Origin: Symbiodinium natans | Lineage: Eukaryota; Sar; Dinophyceae; Suessiales; Symbiodiniaceae | NCBI GenBank assembly: GCA_905221605.1 | Contig: CAJNDS010001046.1 | Coordinates: 633,103 to 697,102, forward strand | DNA: 64,000 nucleotides | Direction of reading: 5' to 3' | Part shown: positions 11,648 to 21,818 of the stretch, piece after piece | How the letters are laid out: every line of letters starts with the position of its first letter | Position numbering within the stretch: the first letter of the stretch is position 1 | Notes under the pieces: model-generated | Seen by the model: only the letters and a program-made list of their open reading frames with translations | Told to the model about the DNA's origin: nothing | Databases searched by the model: none | Translations under genes and position numbers: made by a program

Positions 11648-12630
11648 AGCCTGTCTTGGCTGCCTTGTAATGGCCCCACATTGTTTTGATGTATTGCTTC
11701 AACTCAACTTGTTGTGGTGTGGGTGGGTGCCTCTCTGGAACTGTTAGAAAATAGCGGCTGCAAAGATCGTGCAACAGTATCGGGATGTCATCATACCGAT
11801 CGAGGGGCAAGGTGCTGAGTGACTCCTTCATGTGGGCCTGGATGGTTTGGGAGATCACACCAGGGTTCTGCACCTCCTGCAGGATGGCCGTAATATCGTA
11901 TTTGGGACTGGTTCGTTGTTGCCAAGTAGGCTTGGGCACGTGAACTGTGCCCAAGACGGGGTAGTGCTTCGTGTCCCTCCAAGCGCCAACAATGAAGTCA
12001 TGTTTAGGCATGGCTTGCTTGGCTAGTCCAGTGGCTTGGGACTGCCTGGTAAATACATAGTCAATCTGAGTTTTGTACTTCAGATGGGTAAAGGTATGTG
12101 GCCGTCGTCCGCGCCATGTATTCAGTGCACATAGTGCATGTTTGCGAACCACCTCCAGAAACTGCTCGACATCTTTAGCAATTTGGGCGTCCAAGGGTGC
12201 TCGTAGGCAGGTGGCCGAGCCTACGTATGGTTCTTCTCTGCGAAGTTGTAAGTTAAAGTCACCAGCCACCAAAACTTGATGCTCAACCGCCAGGGAACAC
12301 AGGATCTTATCCAGGTTGCGATACAGTTGTGATCGCTTGAGATAGTGGGATTCCGGTTGTTGAAAAGATACTGCTTGATTATAGCAGTTCAGAATGTCCA
12401 GGATGCCCTTGCTGTGCGTGATACGAATATGATCCAAGCGACCGAGGAGATATGCATCCATCCTTTGGATTCCCATTCGCTCGTAATACTCCAGTGGGAC
12501 TCCTGCAGAAATACAACATGGGGTCTTTGCTGTGGTGGTAACTCGTCCAGCCACTGAATAAGTTCTGGTAGCAGCATGTTACCAAGGCCACTGCAGTTCC
12601 ATGTCATGTATCTCAGCGTCATGTGGCCGG
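11648..12630 (-). CDS. LINE apurinic-type endonuclease (EEP fold)
   Basis: It starts near 12630 with YMTWNCSGLG, the usual beta-strand opening of retrotransposon endonucleases, followed by VFLQESHW with the catalytic Glu. This part is in the frame of 13693-12389. From about 12500 the sensible frame is 12554-11511: VLVAGDFNLQL (Asp/Asn metal site) and DYVFTRQ (late Asp motif). A one-base shift near 12500 separates the halves. The enzyme nicks target DNA to prime reverse transcription. Fusion to RT just downstream supports the call. Confidence 0.8.
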
Positions 12631-14585
12631 GCCGACGACTCCAGTTGTGTAGCGGTCGTCTGCCTTCAGTGAAACTACGAAAACAAGTATTGCGCATTCC
12701 GAGACTCTGTGCTGTATGCAATCTACCCCTGTACATGGTTTCGCCAGCCTTTCCCTCGGAAATGCGTTTCTGCACTCTCATCCTCGCTCTTCGGAAAGAT
12801 CGTTTGCAGGCCTGCGTGTTTGTGAAGCTGACAGGACGATCATAACCGAGATCGTGCACGTTCCCGGGTCCCGGAAGACGAGTACCCGGTTCAGCCTCCC
12901 GGACGGAGGAGGCCACCCTCGGTTCTACGACAGCTGTTGCAGCATATATACAAGAAGAAAGCACGAGGAGCCGCAACCATGCACCGCAAGTAGGTAGACC
13001 TTGAAAGCTGTCGCCTCGGGACTTGGGACCCGAGCGGCTCTTACTCTGGAATCCTCCTGAGATAAACCATTGAAAGAAACTTGTAGTCTGCTTAGCTTCA
13101 TGCGTGGAGCATAAGGCTGTAATGATAAGAATGTACGCACCGGGCTGGCCGCATGCTGCCATCATGTAGTACTCGAGAAAATACCAGACCTTACGCGCTC
13201 CGGCTGCGAGAGTCGATGCACAATGCTGACTCTGAGGGAAACCACGTCTCATACGCCTCGTACATGCTTTATAGCGGAAGCGGGCCCATGGATGCGATCT
13301 GCTTTTTCCTCCCCATAGCCGATCAAGTGCTCTGAAAGTGGTCGTCTGCCACCTCGTGGCTCTGTTAGTCCTCAGCACGAGGCGGGGTTCTCTCTGACGT
13401 GATCTGCGATGGCATCGAGGTTGTCGACATTGGCAGCGATGTTCCCCGAACCACTCTGACCGGCTCCAATACCACGTCGTGATGCGCTGTGAGCGCTCCA
13501 TCCACATTGTGCACAAACCCCTGCCTGAGATGGAAGAACCAACTGCGTGTCGGTTGCCCGGCGACGGATATAGTCGGACCCTCGTTGAACTCCAAGTGCC
13601 AGGTTTGCAGCCGTTGCCCCACATCCGCAATTGGTGGGTGGCCCACTCCGAAGCCCACTGTACCCGGAATCGAGAGTGGTGGCGCCGGCCCACCGCGTGA
13701 TAGGAAGGGTCGTGGCGTAGTGGTCGAGGTGACTGGTCGCGGATTCCGCTTTGGCCGGTGTAGAGGGAGTCGTGGCTTGTGGTATATCGGCTGAGGCTCC
13801 CCGTCCCGTGCTGATGCCGGAGTCCATGCTGGCTGTCTCGGGCCTGGGAGTCGGCATGGAAGGTTTGGGAATATCGGCTGAGGCTCTACTCCCCGTGGAG
13901 GTGCCGGCCCCTCGTCCTGCAACGTGGTGTCTGGAGGTGGCGTCGCCATCTTCCGCTGGTGTCTCCGAAGGGCTGTCGAAGATTTCTCTTTCCATCCTTG
14001 CGTAGGAGTCATCTGAGATGTCGTCTTCACTGAGTCGTGACTTCCTTCGCTTCGATGGCGGGGTCGCCGGGTGGTTCGCCCTTCTTTTGGGGGACATTGT
14101 GCAGGGACGGTGGTAGAAGTATAGGCAGCAGTCCTGGCTACCGGGCTGTCAAGATCAGTTTGCTGAGCCTGGTATATTGCAAGGGGAGAACCGGCATTGG
14201 CGCGCTCACACATGATATGATAATGATATGAGTCAGCAACTGCAATCATCCGACATACTGGCTGCGGCTGCACATGGTCGTAGGTGCAAGAGCTTGGGTC
14301 CAGACCATAATGTAATCTCGCTGTGTGTCGAGATGATTCCAATAATGTCGGAAGCATTACCTGGTGCAATACGCAGTGAAGTGGCAAATACTCGCATTCC
14401 GGAAGCACACGGGACCTGTGATAGTGGGACGGACTTCGTCTGTAGATGTTACCCGCCATGAACTGGACGTCTGTCCTGCAATAGCATGGAGTTGTGTTCA
14501 CATCGAATACCCTTGCGCGTATGGCAGCCAATGCATAGTGCACTGTAAGTGCGGTATACTTTTCCGGCTGGGCAGAAAGATCCAT
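12631..14585 (-). pseudogene. LINE region between ORF1 and endonuclease (frameshifted)
   Basis: Protein-like reading moves between frames. It runs from 14585 (MDLSAQPEKYTALTVHYALA) to about 14100. From 14097 it reads MSPKRRANHPATPPSKRRKS, a basic Ser/Thr/Pro-rich part to about 13650. It then passes through a His/Phe-rich part (SWFFHLRQGFVHNVDGA) to 13365. A basic stretch near 12840-12700 (CKRSFRRARMRVQKRISEGK) sits just upstream of the endonuclease, as I recall for other dinoflagellate LINE polyproteins. No enzymatic motif. Probably the N-terminal half of the pol polyprotein, with three or more indels. Confidence 0.45.
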
Positions 14586-14602
14586 TTGTACAGATTCCCC
14601 AG

Positions 14603-15976
14603 CTATATCCGATACTGCGTTGGTATCGAGGTCTGGTTGTCCGAGGATGCTGGTTGATCTGGGGTTGTAGCATCGACTTCCGCTTCCGCCTCCCGTTCGA
14701 CTGAGTTCTCATGATTATGGGCTGTAGCGTCGTCCACCTTTTCTTCGACACCGACATCCGGGATGGTAGCTTCCGGTTCAACGGAGATAGTCGCCCCATC
14801 CCGCGCCTCACCGTTTTCCAAGTTCGCATCCTGCTGGACGACTTCCTCCGCTTCCACAGGGCGGGGTGGTCTCTCATCAGGAGGTGTCTCGGCCTCTGTC
14901 GCTGAGGTAGCTTGAAGACGCTGTAGTTGACGGAGTCGTCGTTCTTTAGCCTGTTGTTGTAATTCCTGTAGGGACAAAGCGTAGGCCTCAGTCGGAGATA
15001 CGACCCGACACTCCTTGTAGCCCCTCGGCTTGTTGGAGGTGATCAGCATGGTGCCCGTGGGAAACTCCTTCACTCGAGTGCGCTCCTTTGCCTTGGCTTT
15101 TGATTTCACTCTGGTCTTCTTCACCGTCTTCTTCGGGACCGGGCGTACTTCTGTTTCCGACACTTGCTTGGCCTTCTTCTCATCCTTCTGCTTCTTCCTG
15201 TGTGTAAGCATCGTAGAGATACTGGCCAGGCGGCGCTCCTCCGCCTCCTGTTCGACTAAGGCAGTGCTCTGGCGGCTGGAGGCTGCGCCAGCAGAGCCAT
15301 CAGGTTTTCTTCGCTCCTTGCGTTCCAGAGGTCGTACACGATGAATGCGATGAGGTCTGATCCCACCTGGTGACCTCTTCGCCGGCTCAGGTGCCACTAG
15401 CTCGCATTCTCGCGGGGGCTGTCGCGCCTCTCGAAGAATCACCGGAGCTGCCGGCTCCAGGGAACGGTCTCGTGATACTGATCCAACAACCCTAATGATA
15501 GTGGTCGAGGAGCTGTTGCTGGAGGAAGAGGTTGTCGGTGAGCGAGCTGTGTTATGAGCACTGGGTCGATGCCGTGGAGAAGGTGAAATAGGCCGTAGTG
15601 GACATGTGTGTCTCGGTGATGGTGACTGTGATGGTGATACCATAACTGCTTCCATCGAGGCCGGGCTAGGGTCGTTGTCGAAGTGTATGCTACGAGGCCA
15701 GCGAAAGAATCCACCATCCTCACCTGTGTGCAGTTCTCTAGCATCGTCCGGTGTTGGTGACTGTGAGGGTGTTCTTGGCCGGGCTGCCCTCTGTGGTCGA
15801 TGCCGGGGTAGTGGTCGTCGTCCTGGTGCTCCACATAGCCTGGGTAACGGTGATCGCACCGGTTGAGGATCTCGGCGCCTCAGAGGAACTCTGCTTCTGG
15901 TACGGCTTCTGGAAGAATCCATACGTGAGGAGCGATACCCATGGCGAGGTAGTGGACTGCGTCCGCGATTGGCCAT
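14603..15976 (-). CDS. LINE ORF1-like Ser/Arg-rich protein (457 aa)
   Basis: The chosen ATG at 15976 begins MANRGRSPLPRHGYRSS. The same frame is open further upstream, but that sequence is Cys/Trp/Thr-rich and not protein-like. The first 200 residues are RS/PR-rich and the middle is strongly basic (VKKTRVKSKAKAKERTRVK). A short helical stretch (QELQQQAKERRLRQLQRLQ) and an acidic Glu/Ala/Val tail follow. No zinc knuckle or RRM is visible. The position upstream of the endonuclease/RT and the composition suggest an RNA-binding ORF1 product that forms the ribonucleoprotein particle (inference). Confidence 0.55.
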   Translation of the reverse strand: MANRGRSPLPRHGYRSSRMDSSRSRTRSRVPLRRRDPQPVRSPLPRLCGAPGRRPLPRHRPQRAARPRTPSQSPTPDDARELHTGEDGGFFRWPRSIHFDNDPSPASMEAVMVSPSQSPSPRHTCPLRPISPSPRHRPSAHNTARSPTTSSSSNSSSTTIIRVVGSVSRDRSLEPAAPVILREARQPPRECELVAPEPAKRSPGGIRPHRIHRVRPLERKERRKPDGSAGAASSRQSTALVEQEAEERRLASISTMLTHRKKQKDEKKAKQVSETEVRPVPKKTVKKTRVKSKAKAKERTRVKEFPTGTMLITSNKPRGYKECRVVSPTEAYALSLQELQQQAKERRLRQLQRLQATSATEAETPPDERPPRPVEAEEVVQQDANLENGEARDGATISVEPEATIPDVGVEEKVDDATAHNHENSVEREAEAEVDATTPDQPASSDNQTSIPTQYRI

Positions 15977-16316
15977 GGTATAGCGCTCCAAGGTATATGA
16001 ATATTGAAAGATGGGAAATAATGCATACCAGGACGATAGGTTACACCAAATGCCAGCTGCTTTGCTTATATGAGGGGCTTTGCAACAGCAACCGCTTGTT
16101 TGCTTTGAGCAACTGATACAATAAGTCTGTTGTGTACAGTCCATGGCAGAGAACGAAAGCTGTACCGTGCAGACGAGCTGTGAAGCAGTTGAATTGCAAA
16201 GGTCCTGCCGCTGCTCAATAGTTGTCCACCATGTACTTCCATCAAGTCGCCCCATTATACCAGCACGACGCCTGAAGCAGCAGGAAGCGTGTGTAGTACC
16301 AGTACCATCTTTGTGA

Positions 16317-16709
16317 TTAATCGTTGTCCCCACTGAGCCCGTGGCAAGTAAGGCATAAGCTCGCGACATCATCGGGGTGGTGCCTATACATGGTTGCCAG
16401 ATAGCGCATGTATAAGTCTCTGTCCAGCACCTGTTCGGCAAAGTGAAATAATCCACTGACGTGCTCGCTGTCCGTAAGAGCTGAGGCCAGGGCTTGTACA
16501 TAGTGCTGACAGGACTGGCTGGTGCCAACATACGCGTCTGCAATAATCTCCAAGAGACATGCCCTGTACTGCCATTGCTTGCTTGTTGCAACAGTTGCAT
16601 CACCACCAGATATTTGAGTGGCCGACCTGCTTGCCATTGCCATGGCAGGATCATAATACCAGCCCATAGAGCCAGCATCATGTATACCAGAAGCATGCTC
16701 GCCATCCAT
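16317..16709 (-). CDS. small 5' ORF of the LINE (130 aa, unknown)
   Basis: ATG at 16709, stop at 16317. The second half is convincingly protein-like (ACLLEIIADAYVGTSQSCQH, later FHFAEQVLDRDLYMRYLATM) and helical with several Cys and His. No family recognised. It is the first frame after the 236-base leader. An overlapping frame from 16705 is a shadow over this stretch. Confidence 0.4.
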   Translation of the reverse strand: MDGEHASGIHDAGSMGWYYDPAMAMASRSATQISGGDATVATSKQWQYRACLLEIIADAYVGTSQSCQHYVQALASALTDSEHVSGLFHFAEQVLDRDLYMRYLATMYRHHPDDVASLCLTCHGLSGDND

Positions 16710-16945
16710 GAAAGAAAATACAGCAGCGGCGTGTGAAACAGAAGGACTTAAACAGCGCGCCTTCTATGGCAACAATGCAGTAAGACGGTGACTACTTCAC
16801 AATGAGAAACAAGAAAGTCGCATACTGGAAGAACCCAAAGACAGCTTGACGAAATAGAGTACCGGACACTGTAGGAGCAAAGTCGAACATGCAAAAGACC
16901 CAGTTCTCGGAGGAAAGCGCAAAAAACAACTCGAGCCGAGAACTT

Positions 16946-16958
16946 TCCCGTGTACCGG
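16946..16958 (+). repeat. target-site duplication, right copy
   Basis: TCCCGTGTACCGG, identical to 6639-6651, at the 5' end of the minus-strand retrotransposon. Removing 6652-16958 restores one uninterrupted frame in the host ORF. Confidence 0.85.
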
Positions 16959-19260
16959 ATACATGGTGGTAGGTGACGCGCAGTGGCAAGAGTACGCGAA
17001 GGACGGGATAGTTTGGCCGGAAGCAGGACATAGTGGCGTAATCGTGGACGGATGGCATCGGGATGACATGAGAAATCCGTTGCGAGGCTCACAGATGACG
17101 CTCAAGTCTCACTGGACGAAATACTCTGTCGAGCCATCGGACGTGAGCAAGATACATGGAATAGAATTTCCGCAAGGAAGGATGCCAGAATGGCTATACG
17201 ACTCGCTTAGGTTGGCGGCTGTGCGAGGAAGAAAGATTGGCATAGCGATAGACATGAGGATGTTCGCGCTAATTGGAGGCGACGTGGTCGTGACGAGAAG
17301 TGGGCGATTCATGCTCCTCGGGACCGTACCAATGGCATGTTGGAAGGCTGTTTGGTTCGAAGATACATACACGGCTCTCTATATGCGGGACTGCGAGTTG
17401 GAAATGGTAGACGATGAGAGAGGAAACTCGCAGGTGAACAGGGATAGATTGGCGAAGACGTTGGGGCCAGATGAGTACCGTGATAGAGTAAGATGGATAG
17501 CGGCAGAAATGAAGGAAGAATGCGTGCATTGTTTGGCATGCCACTGTAGGATGGCGAAGGGAATAGTGATCTGCCCGATGTGTTGCAAGCCTATGCCATC
17601 CTATCCGGACTATCTGATGGGAATGAACATGTGGGAAATTACGGATAGAAAAGCGACTATGGGAAGGAAGACGATATGGAAGACCAAGCTCCAAGAGGCT
17701 CTCGATCGCACCGGAATTACGATCTCATTCAGAATGGTGGCCGAGAGGATAGACATGATAGAGCAGGGCGTGGTGGCAGGAGTGCTGGCAAGCTTGAACC
17801 CCGCAGAAGACTGGTATTTAGGTTTTAGGGCCGGGTTGTGGCCAGAATATGAGGTCGCGGCATCACGACCGGGGGTATTTAGATTCATAGTGGACGAAGC
17901 TGCGATTCACGCGATGATGCTGGATAGAGAGTTGGCAACGTCATTTGGGAAGATTCTGAATTTCGAATACAAGCAGAGCGGCGCGGATCACTCGGAGACA
18001 GTGGAGGCATCAGATTTTCAGCAAGCACTGGAAACGGTTACAGCACGCGCTGTAGTGACTGCGAGGCAGAGGTTCTTCTCTATGCATGCGGGGTGCCTGA
18101 GAAGAGGGGGACAGTTTATGAGTTATCAGTTGCTGATAGCTATGGCGGCCGGATTCAATTCGCCTCTATGGGGGAATAGTGCGTGGGCGAGAAGCACAAG
18201 GGATATGATGGTGCAAACTGCCAACAGTTGTCTAGGGATCATGGAGAGGATAGTTGCGGAGATGAAGCGAGATCCTAATCAGCCCATGGCGAAGCGCATG
18301 AAGCTCGACACCGAGGGGATACCATTCAATGCAACGTGGGAAGACGTGAAGGGGAAGAAAAACAAGCTTCATGGATATAGCCATGCGGCTGGTTCTGCTA
18401 TTCGGAACTTGGGGCTACGAAGAGAGAGATCAGCGACAGGCCCGGTGAGTGAAGTGTACTGGAGCTCTGTACCTATGGGAGGAATGATGATGCATTGGGC
18501 GACGATGGGAGTCGCTGGATATTCTCGTGACGAAGCGCAGCCGGAGACACGTGCGGCCAATGCAGGTACGGCATACCCAATAGCTGGTGTTCGCCTTGTG
18601 GAGCTGAACGAGAAGGGGTGGCCAAGAGGGATAGAATCGAGGAGTACAAGAACCGTGGACGTGGAGCTTAGGGATGAGACGGGAAGGAAGCAAGAACCAA
18701 CAACCAGGGCTGAGAGCTCGAACCCGATCCAGTTGAAGGAGAGAGGTGGGACGAGAGATGATGGCGCTGAGCCCAAAGCGAGGACTCGATCACCTCTGGA
18801 TAGGGATAGAAGAGATACAATCAGGTGGCCAAAATACGCCATGAGTGATGATAGTTCGGAAAGAAGTTCGTCACGCGGATGGGGAAAAGGAAGAGACAGG
18901 GATAGAAGTGACGATAGAAGGGGAAGATATGGATGGATGCCTGCCGTACCCAGGTTCGCGGAAGGGAGAAGGATGGTGGATAGAGGGAGAGGAAAGGGCT
19001 CTTTGTTGGAAAGAACTCGGGCGCAGAGAGGCGGTCACACCACAGGTCCGGAGACAGAGGACGAGTCGGCGATGAGCGAAGCGCTCAACCCGGAGTTCAG
19101 GGGCACGGAGACAACCACGACCAACAGGGGAAGCTTGGACGTCGAGGTAAGGGACGATGCAAGTGACGTATCTGCTGGTGATCCTGTGAAAGGGAAGGGA
19201 AAACAGGGAAGACCACTTACGTGGAAGCCGAGACGCGATCGCCAAAGGGATGGACCATGA
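16959..19260 (+). pseudogene. giant unknown ORF, segment E (C-terminal)
   Basis: Downstream half of the gene split by the retrotransposon. The frame is the same as in segment D and ends at TGA 19258-19260. Reading from the ATG at 16963, a Cys cluster lies near residue 187 (C-x2-C-x2-C-x-C, then CPMCC), another probable zinc site like that in segment A. The middle is globular (HAGCLRRGGQFMSYQLLIAM) and the last 200 residues are Arg/Asp/Ser/Gly-rich with RDRDRSDDRRGR-type runs, typical of nucleic-acid-binding tails. GATAG enrichment resumes exactly at the retrotransposon boundary. No homologue recognised. The 16963 ATG is internal, not a start. Confidence 0.6.
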
Positions 19261-19299
19261 TGAACTGGCGATGAGCGAGGATAGGACGATGGCACAAAG

Positions 19300-19605
19300 C
19301 TGCCTAGTCACCAATGGATCGGCGTGCGGGATAGAATGGGACATGCAAAGACGTGTGCCCGAGCCATGGTTGGTAGCGCGCGCGGGGGGGATAGAGCGGA
19401 TGGATGGCGCGTGATGAGACAAGTGGTTTGATGGCTGTCGTGAAACACTGGTGCAGGGCTTGGCTAGCCACCAATAGGACCCTGCGGCGGAAGCTTATGG
19501 GAAGGCATGGCTCGCCACCGATAAGGCCTTCACATGAAGAGATCAGAAAACAAAGTCGAGGAGAGGAGAAGAGACCAGAATGGGCATGGCTAATCACCAG
19601 TGAGT
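19300..19605 (+). repeat. four imperfect copies of TGGCTAGCCACCAATAGG
   Basis: Copies begin near 19301 (TGCCTAGTCACCAATGG), 19460 (TGGCTAGCCACCAATAGG), 19508 (TGGCTCGCCACCGATAAGG) and 19588 (TGGCTAATCACCAGTGAG). Spacing is irregular. The 3' end of each overlaps the GATAG-like word. Confidence 0.5.
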
Positions 19606-20329
19606 CCCCACGGAGAAGATCGCATACAAGAATGAAGGGATAGAAGCGTGGGACCTACATTGACATCGAGGAGTACTGATCAAAAGTGAGGCCTTGCCCA
19701 GGATAGTTATGGAGAAGATGAACTGAGTCGGGCGATGAAATGGATAGAAGCGACGCTTGATTTTCCAAGAATGCGACGGATAGACAGTTTTACTACGTGG
19801 AATAGACGTGAGGGCACGAAGTGTAGCCAAGAGCCACGGACTGGTGGTTTGTGCTACTGCGATGAATGTCGAGGTTAGCGGATGGAGGTGTTGCTTCCGA
19901 GGATAGCTGGAGTGATCGCCGTAATCGCGGGTGGTGGTGGGCGCCCTAAAGGGGCTGGCGATCGGATCGGCTATGCCTCCTGTGTTCTTGTTTTGCCTGA
20001 AGCTAACCGGGATAGAAGTCGCGAATTCATCGATTTTCTGACCGCTGAGTGCGTCCCGAAAACGGGGGGTGTTTAGCACAAAGAGGTCAGGTCAATTCCA
20101 TGGGGTGCTGATTTGACATGTACATTTATTTCGGGTTCGGACCCATTCTTGAGGCAGGACAATGGATAGTGCACCGTCTTCATCGTGGACGAGATGGGAT
20201 AGAAAGTGATATCATGTCCGCCTGCAGCCGAGAGCTGCTCAAGAAGGGCCCTTCTTAGTATCGGAGCAGCCAGCTTTGTACAGTTTTCGCCCCCGTGGAT
20301 AGTGTCCCTGTACGTTGTGGATCTGATTA

Positions 20330-20530
20330 GCCAACTCGCAGCCGGAGGCCAGAGGCCCGGAGCTAAAAGGATCGAGCGTTGACGAGGGATAGATCCTTTC
20401 CCTAACCTTTGGGATAGTTATCTGTTCTCTTTACAACTCATAGCCGGAGGCCGGAGGATACTGAGAGCAGGTGGCTGTTCAGGTGAATATCGGGATAGGT
20501 GTACAACACGCAGCCGGACGGCTAGTGGAT
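20330..20530 (+). repeat. three degenerate copies around CAACTCGCAGCCGGAGGCC
   Basis: Copies near 20333, 20433 and 20501 (CAACTCGCAGCCGGAGGCC, CAACTCATAGCCGGAGGCC, CAACACGCAGCCGGACGG). Each is preceded by a GGGATAG or GGATAG word, giving a loose repeat of roughly 70-100 bases. Confidence 0.5.
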
Positions 20531-20763
20531 ACATTTTCAACGATAGGTTACCACCCCCTGGAGATAGCAACTCTGGGGATCCTTCCGATAGTTAACGTCG
20601 GGAGTGGCTTGGAATACTTGGCTAGCTACCTCGTGTTCCCCTTTGACAGGGATACTGTTACTTCTGGTGCAACATTACAACCTACAACTGTAAATATTCA
20701 ACTTCTTTCTCCTCGTGTGGCCTGAGCTAGTTACTGGAACGGGTTGCGCAAGTTTTCATTGAT

Positions 20764-21189
20764 TTGGACACTTCGCACAAGTTATACCCATGTAACAGCA
20801 AAGCAGAACTGAACGCACGTGAAGGTTTTCATCAAAGGAACACTGATTGTGTAAATAAAAATATATCTGGTAGAACCCCAGCAGAATACACCCAAGACAA
20901 TAGGAGTAAAATACATTCATATAATAAAAACTATTATGAAAACAACAAAGATACTCTAAAAGAAAAAGCAAATGATTATCGTCAGCAAAATATTGAAAAG
21001 TGTAGAGAAAATGATAGACAAAGGTAGAAAAGTCAAAGGGAAGACATATTACAAAAACTGGCAGAAGTCATAGATTGTGAGTGTGGGAGAACATATACTA
21101 AAAGTCATAAGTCAAGGCATTTCAAAACAAAACAGCATCAACATTTTTTAGAATCAATAAGGCAAGAAGAACCACAAGAAGCACCTTAA
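20764..21189 (+). pseudogene. GIY-YIG-type nuclease, 5'-truncated remnant
   Basis: One frame, 142 codons including an in-frame TAG at 21025-21027. It parallels the C-terminal two thirds of the intact gene at 28452: LYPCNSKAEL versus DFPCENKEQL, CVNKNISGRT versus CVNKQIAGRS, a Tyr/Lys/Asn-rich middle, then a terminal zinc-finger-like CECGRTYTKSHKSRHFKTKQH versus CECGATCVWNVKARHFRSKKH. The catalytic GIY-YIG half is missing because the element breaks off at about 20,770. It shows where the element's left end was lost. Confidence 0.7.
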
Positions 21190-21196
21190 AAATATC

Positions 21197-21240
21197 TATT
21201 CTATTTCTATTTTAATCATAAATAGAAATAATATAGAATA
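21197..21240 (+). terminator. AT-rich hairpin between viral genes
   Basis: TATTTCTATTT (21202-21212) pairs perfectly with AAATAGAAATA (21220-21230) across a 7-base loop, with further partial pairing outside. It lies in the 59-base spacer between the GIY-YIG remnant and the next gene. A transcript-end role is inferred from position. Confidence 0.5.
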
Positions 21241-21248
21241 TAGTATAT

Positions 21249-21791
21249 ATGACAACGGAGACCGAAGTTATAAATGAAGAAGTCGCCAATATAGTAAATG
21301 AAGAAGTGCCCGAACCACCCCCAGAGACTAAGATTGAAGCAACACCTGAAGAACCAATTAAAAACGATATTAAGACAGAGGGAGAACCTGAATTTAAAAA
21401 TAAAACTGATAGACTAAAGAATAAGAAGGTTAATTGTAAAGATTGTGGGGCAAATTTAACATTAAAGACGCTACGATACAGTCATAAATGCAATAAAACT
21501 GAAGATAAAGAAGTAAAACCAAAACCAAAGACAAAGGCAAAGCCTAAAGCAGTAGCAACATCAACCGTGCCACAACCAAACCAAGTTGTAACGCCCGAAG
21601 AACCAGTGTATTTACAACAGGTTAAACAAACCATAAAGCCGATTGAACCACCAGTTATTAAACCACCACAAGAAATTATTAATGAAAAATTTCAATTAAT
21701 ACAACAAGAGTATATGAATAAAAGAAGAGAGAAGGCAAATGCCTTAACGCAGAGTATGTTTGTAGGAGGATTAAGAAGTAAAAGGCGATAA
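21249..21791 (+). CDS. zinc-ribbon protein with Lys/Pro-rich linker (180 aa)
   Basis: Acidic N-terminus, then VNCKDCGANLTLKTLRYSHKC near residues 60-80: a C-x2-C...H-x-C treble-clef-like motif of a kind I associate with small proteins of virophages, Polinton-like and giant viruses. A KPKPKTKAKPKAVA linker and Pro/Gln-rich C-terminal half follow. The frame is complete. The start codon follows AT-rich TAGTATATATG. Function unknown; DNA binding or a virion role is plausible. It is the first gene of a + strand run with short spacers. Confidence 0.6.
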   Translation: MTTETEVINEEVANIVNEEVPEPPPETKIEATPEEPIKNDIKTEGEPEFKNKTDRLKNKKVNCKDCGANLTLKTLRYSHKCNKTEDKEVKPKPKTKAKPKAVATSTVPQPNQVVTPEEPVYLQQVKQTIKPIEPPVIKPPQEIINEKFQLIQQEYMNKRREKANALTQSMFVGGLRSKRR

Positions 21792-21818
21792 TAATAAAAT
21801 CTAAAGAAAAAATATATA

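Larger units (their letters stand above)
6652..16945 (-). mobile_element. non-LTR retrotransposon (LINE), about 10.3 kb
   Basis: On the minus strand from right to left: 5' leader (16945-16710), a small ORF (16709-16317), a Ser/Arg-rich ORF1 (15976-14603), a frameshifted linker region (14585-12630), an APE-type endonuclease (12630-11650), a reverse transcriptase with zinc fingers (11647-9050), a linker and ubiquitin-specific-protease domain (9048-7300), then a 3' region ending in A6. A perfect 13-bp target-site duplication defines both ends, so it is full length. Several one-base frameshifts split the pol frame. GATAG enrichment, extreme on both sides, is absent inside. The order EN-RT-CCHH/CCHC fingers is of the general L1/Tad kind; the clade needs a tree. 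Confidence 0.85.
19261..20756 (+). other. non-coding GATAG-rich stretch downstream of the giant ORF
   Basis: No convincing coding frame. By eye it holds 18 GATAG pentamers on the + strand between 19261 and 20700 (about 1.4 expected by chance), mostly as GGATAG, and I see no CTATC. Two families of short direct repeats lie within it (separate entries). The enrichment ends where the AT-rich element begins. Confidence 0.6.

Noticed and set aside
16960-19260. Treating the + ORF at 16963 as a separate gene with its own ATG
   Set aside because: The frame is continuous with 3992-6651 once the retrotransposon and one target-site copy are removed; the ATG is internal.
1-20700. GATAG words as GATA-factor binding sites
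   Set aside because: The GATA consensus is (A/T)GATA(A/G); most copies here are GGATAG and extend through an 8.9 kb reading frame, which is not promoter-like.
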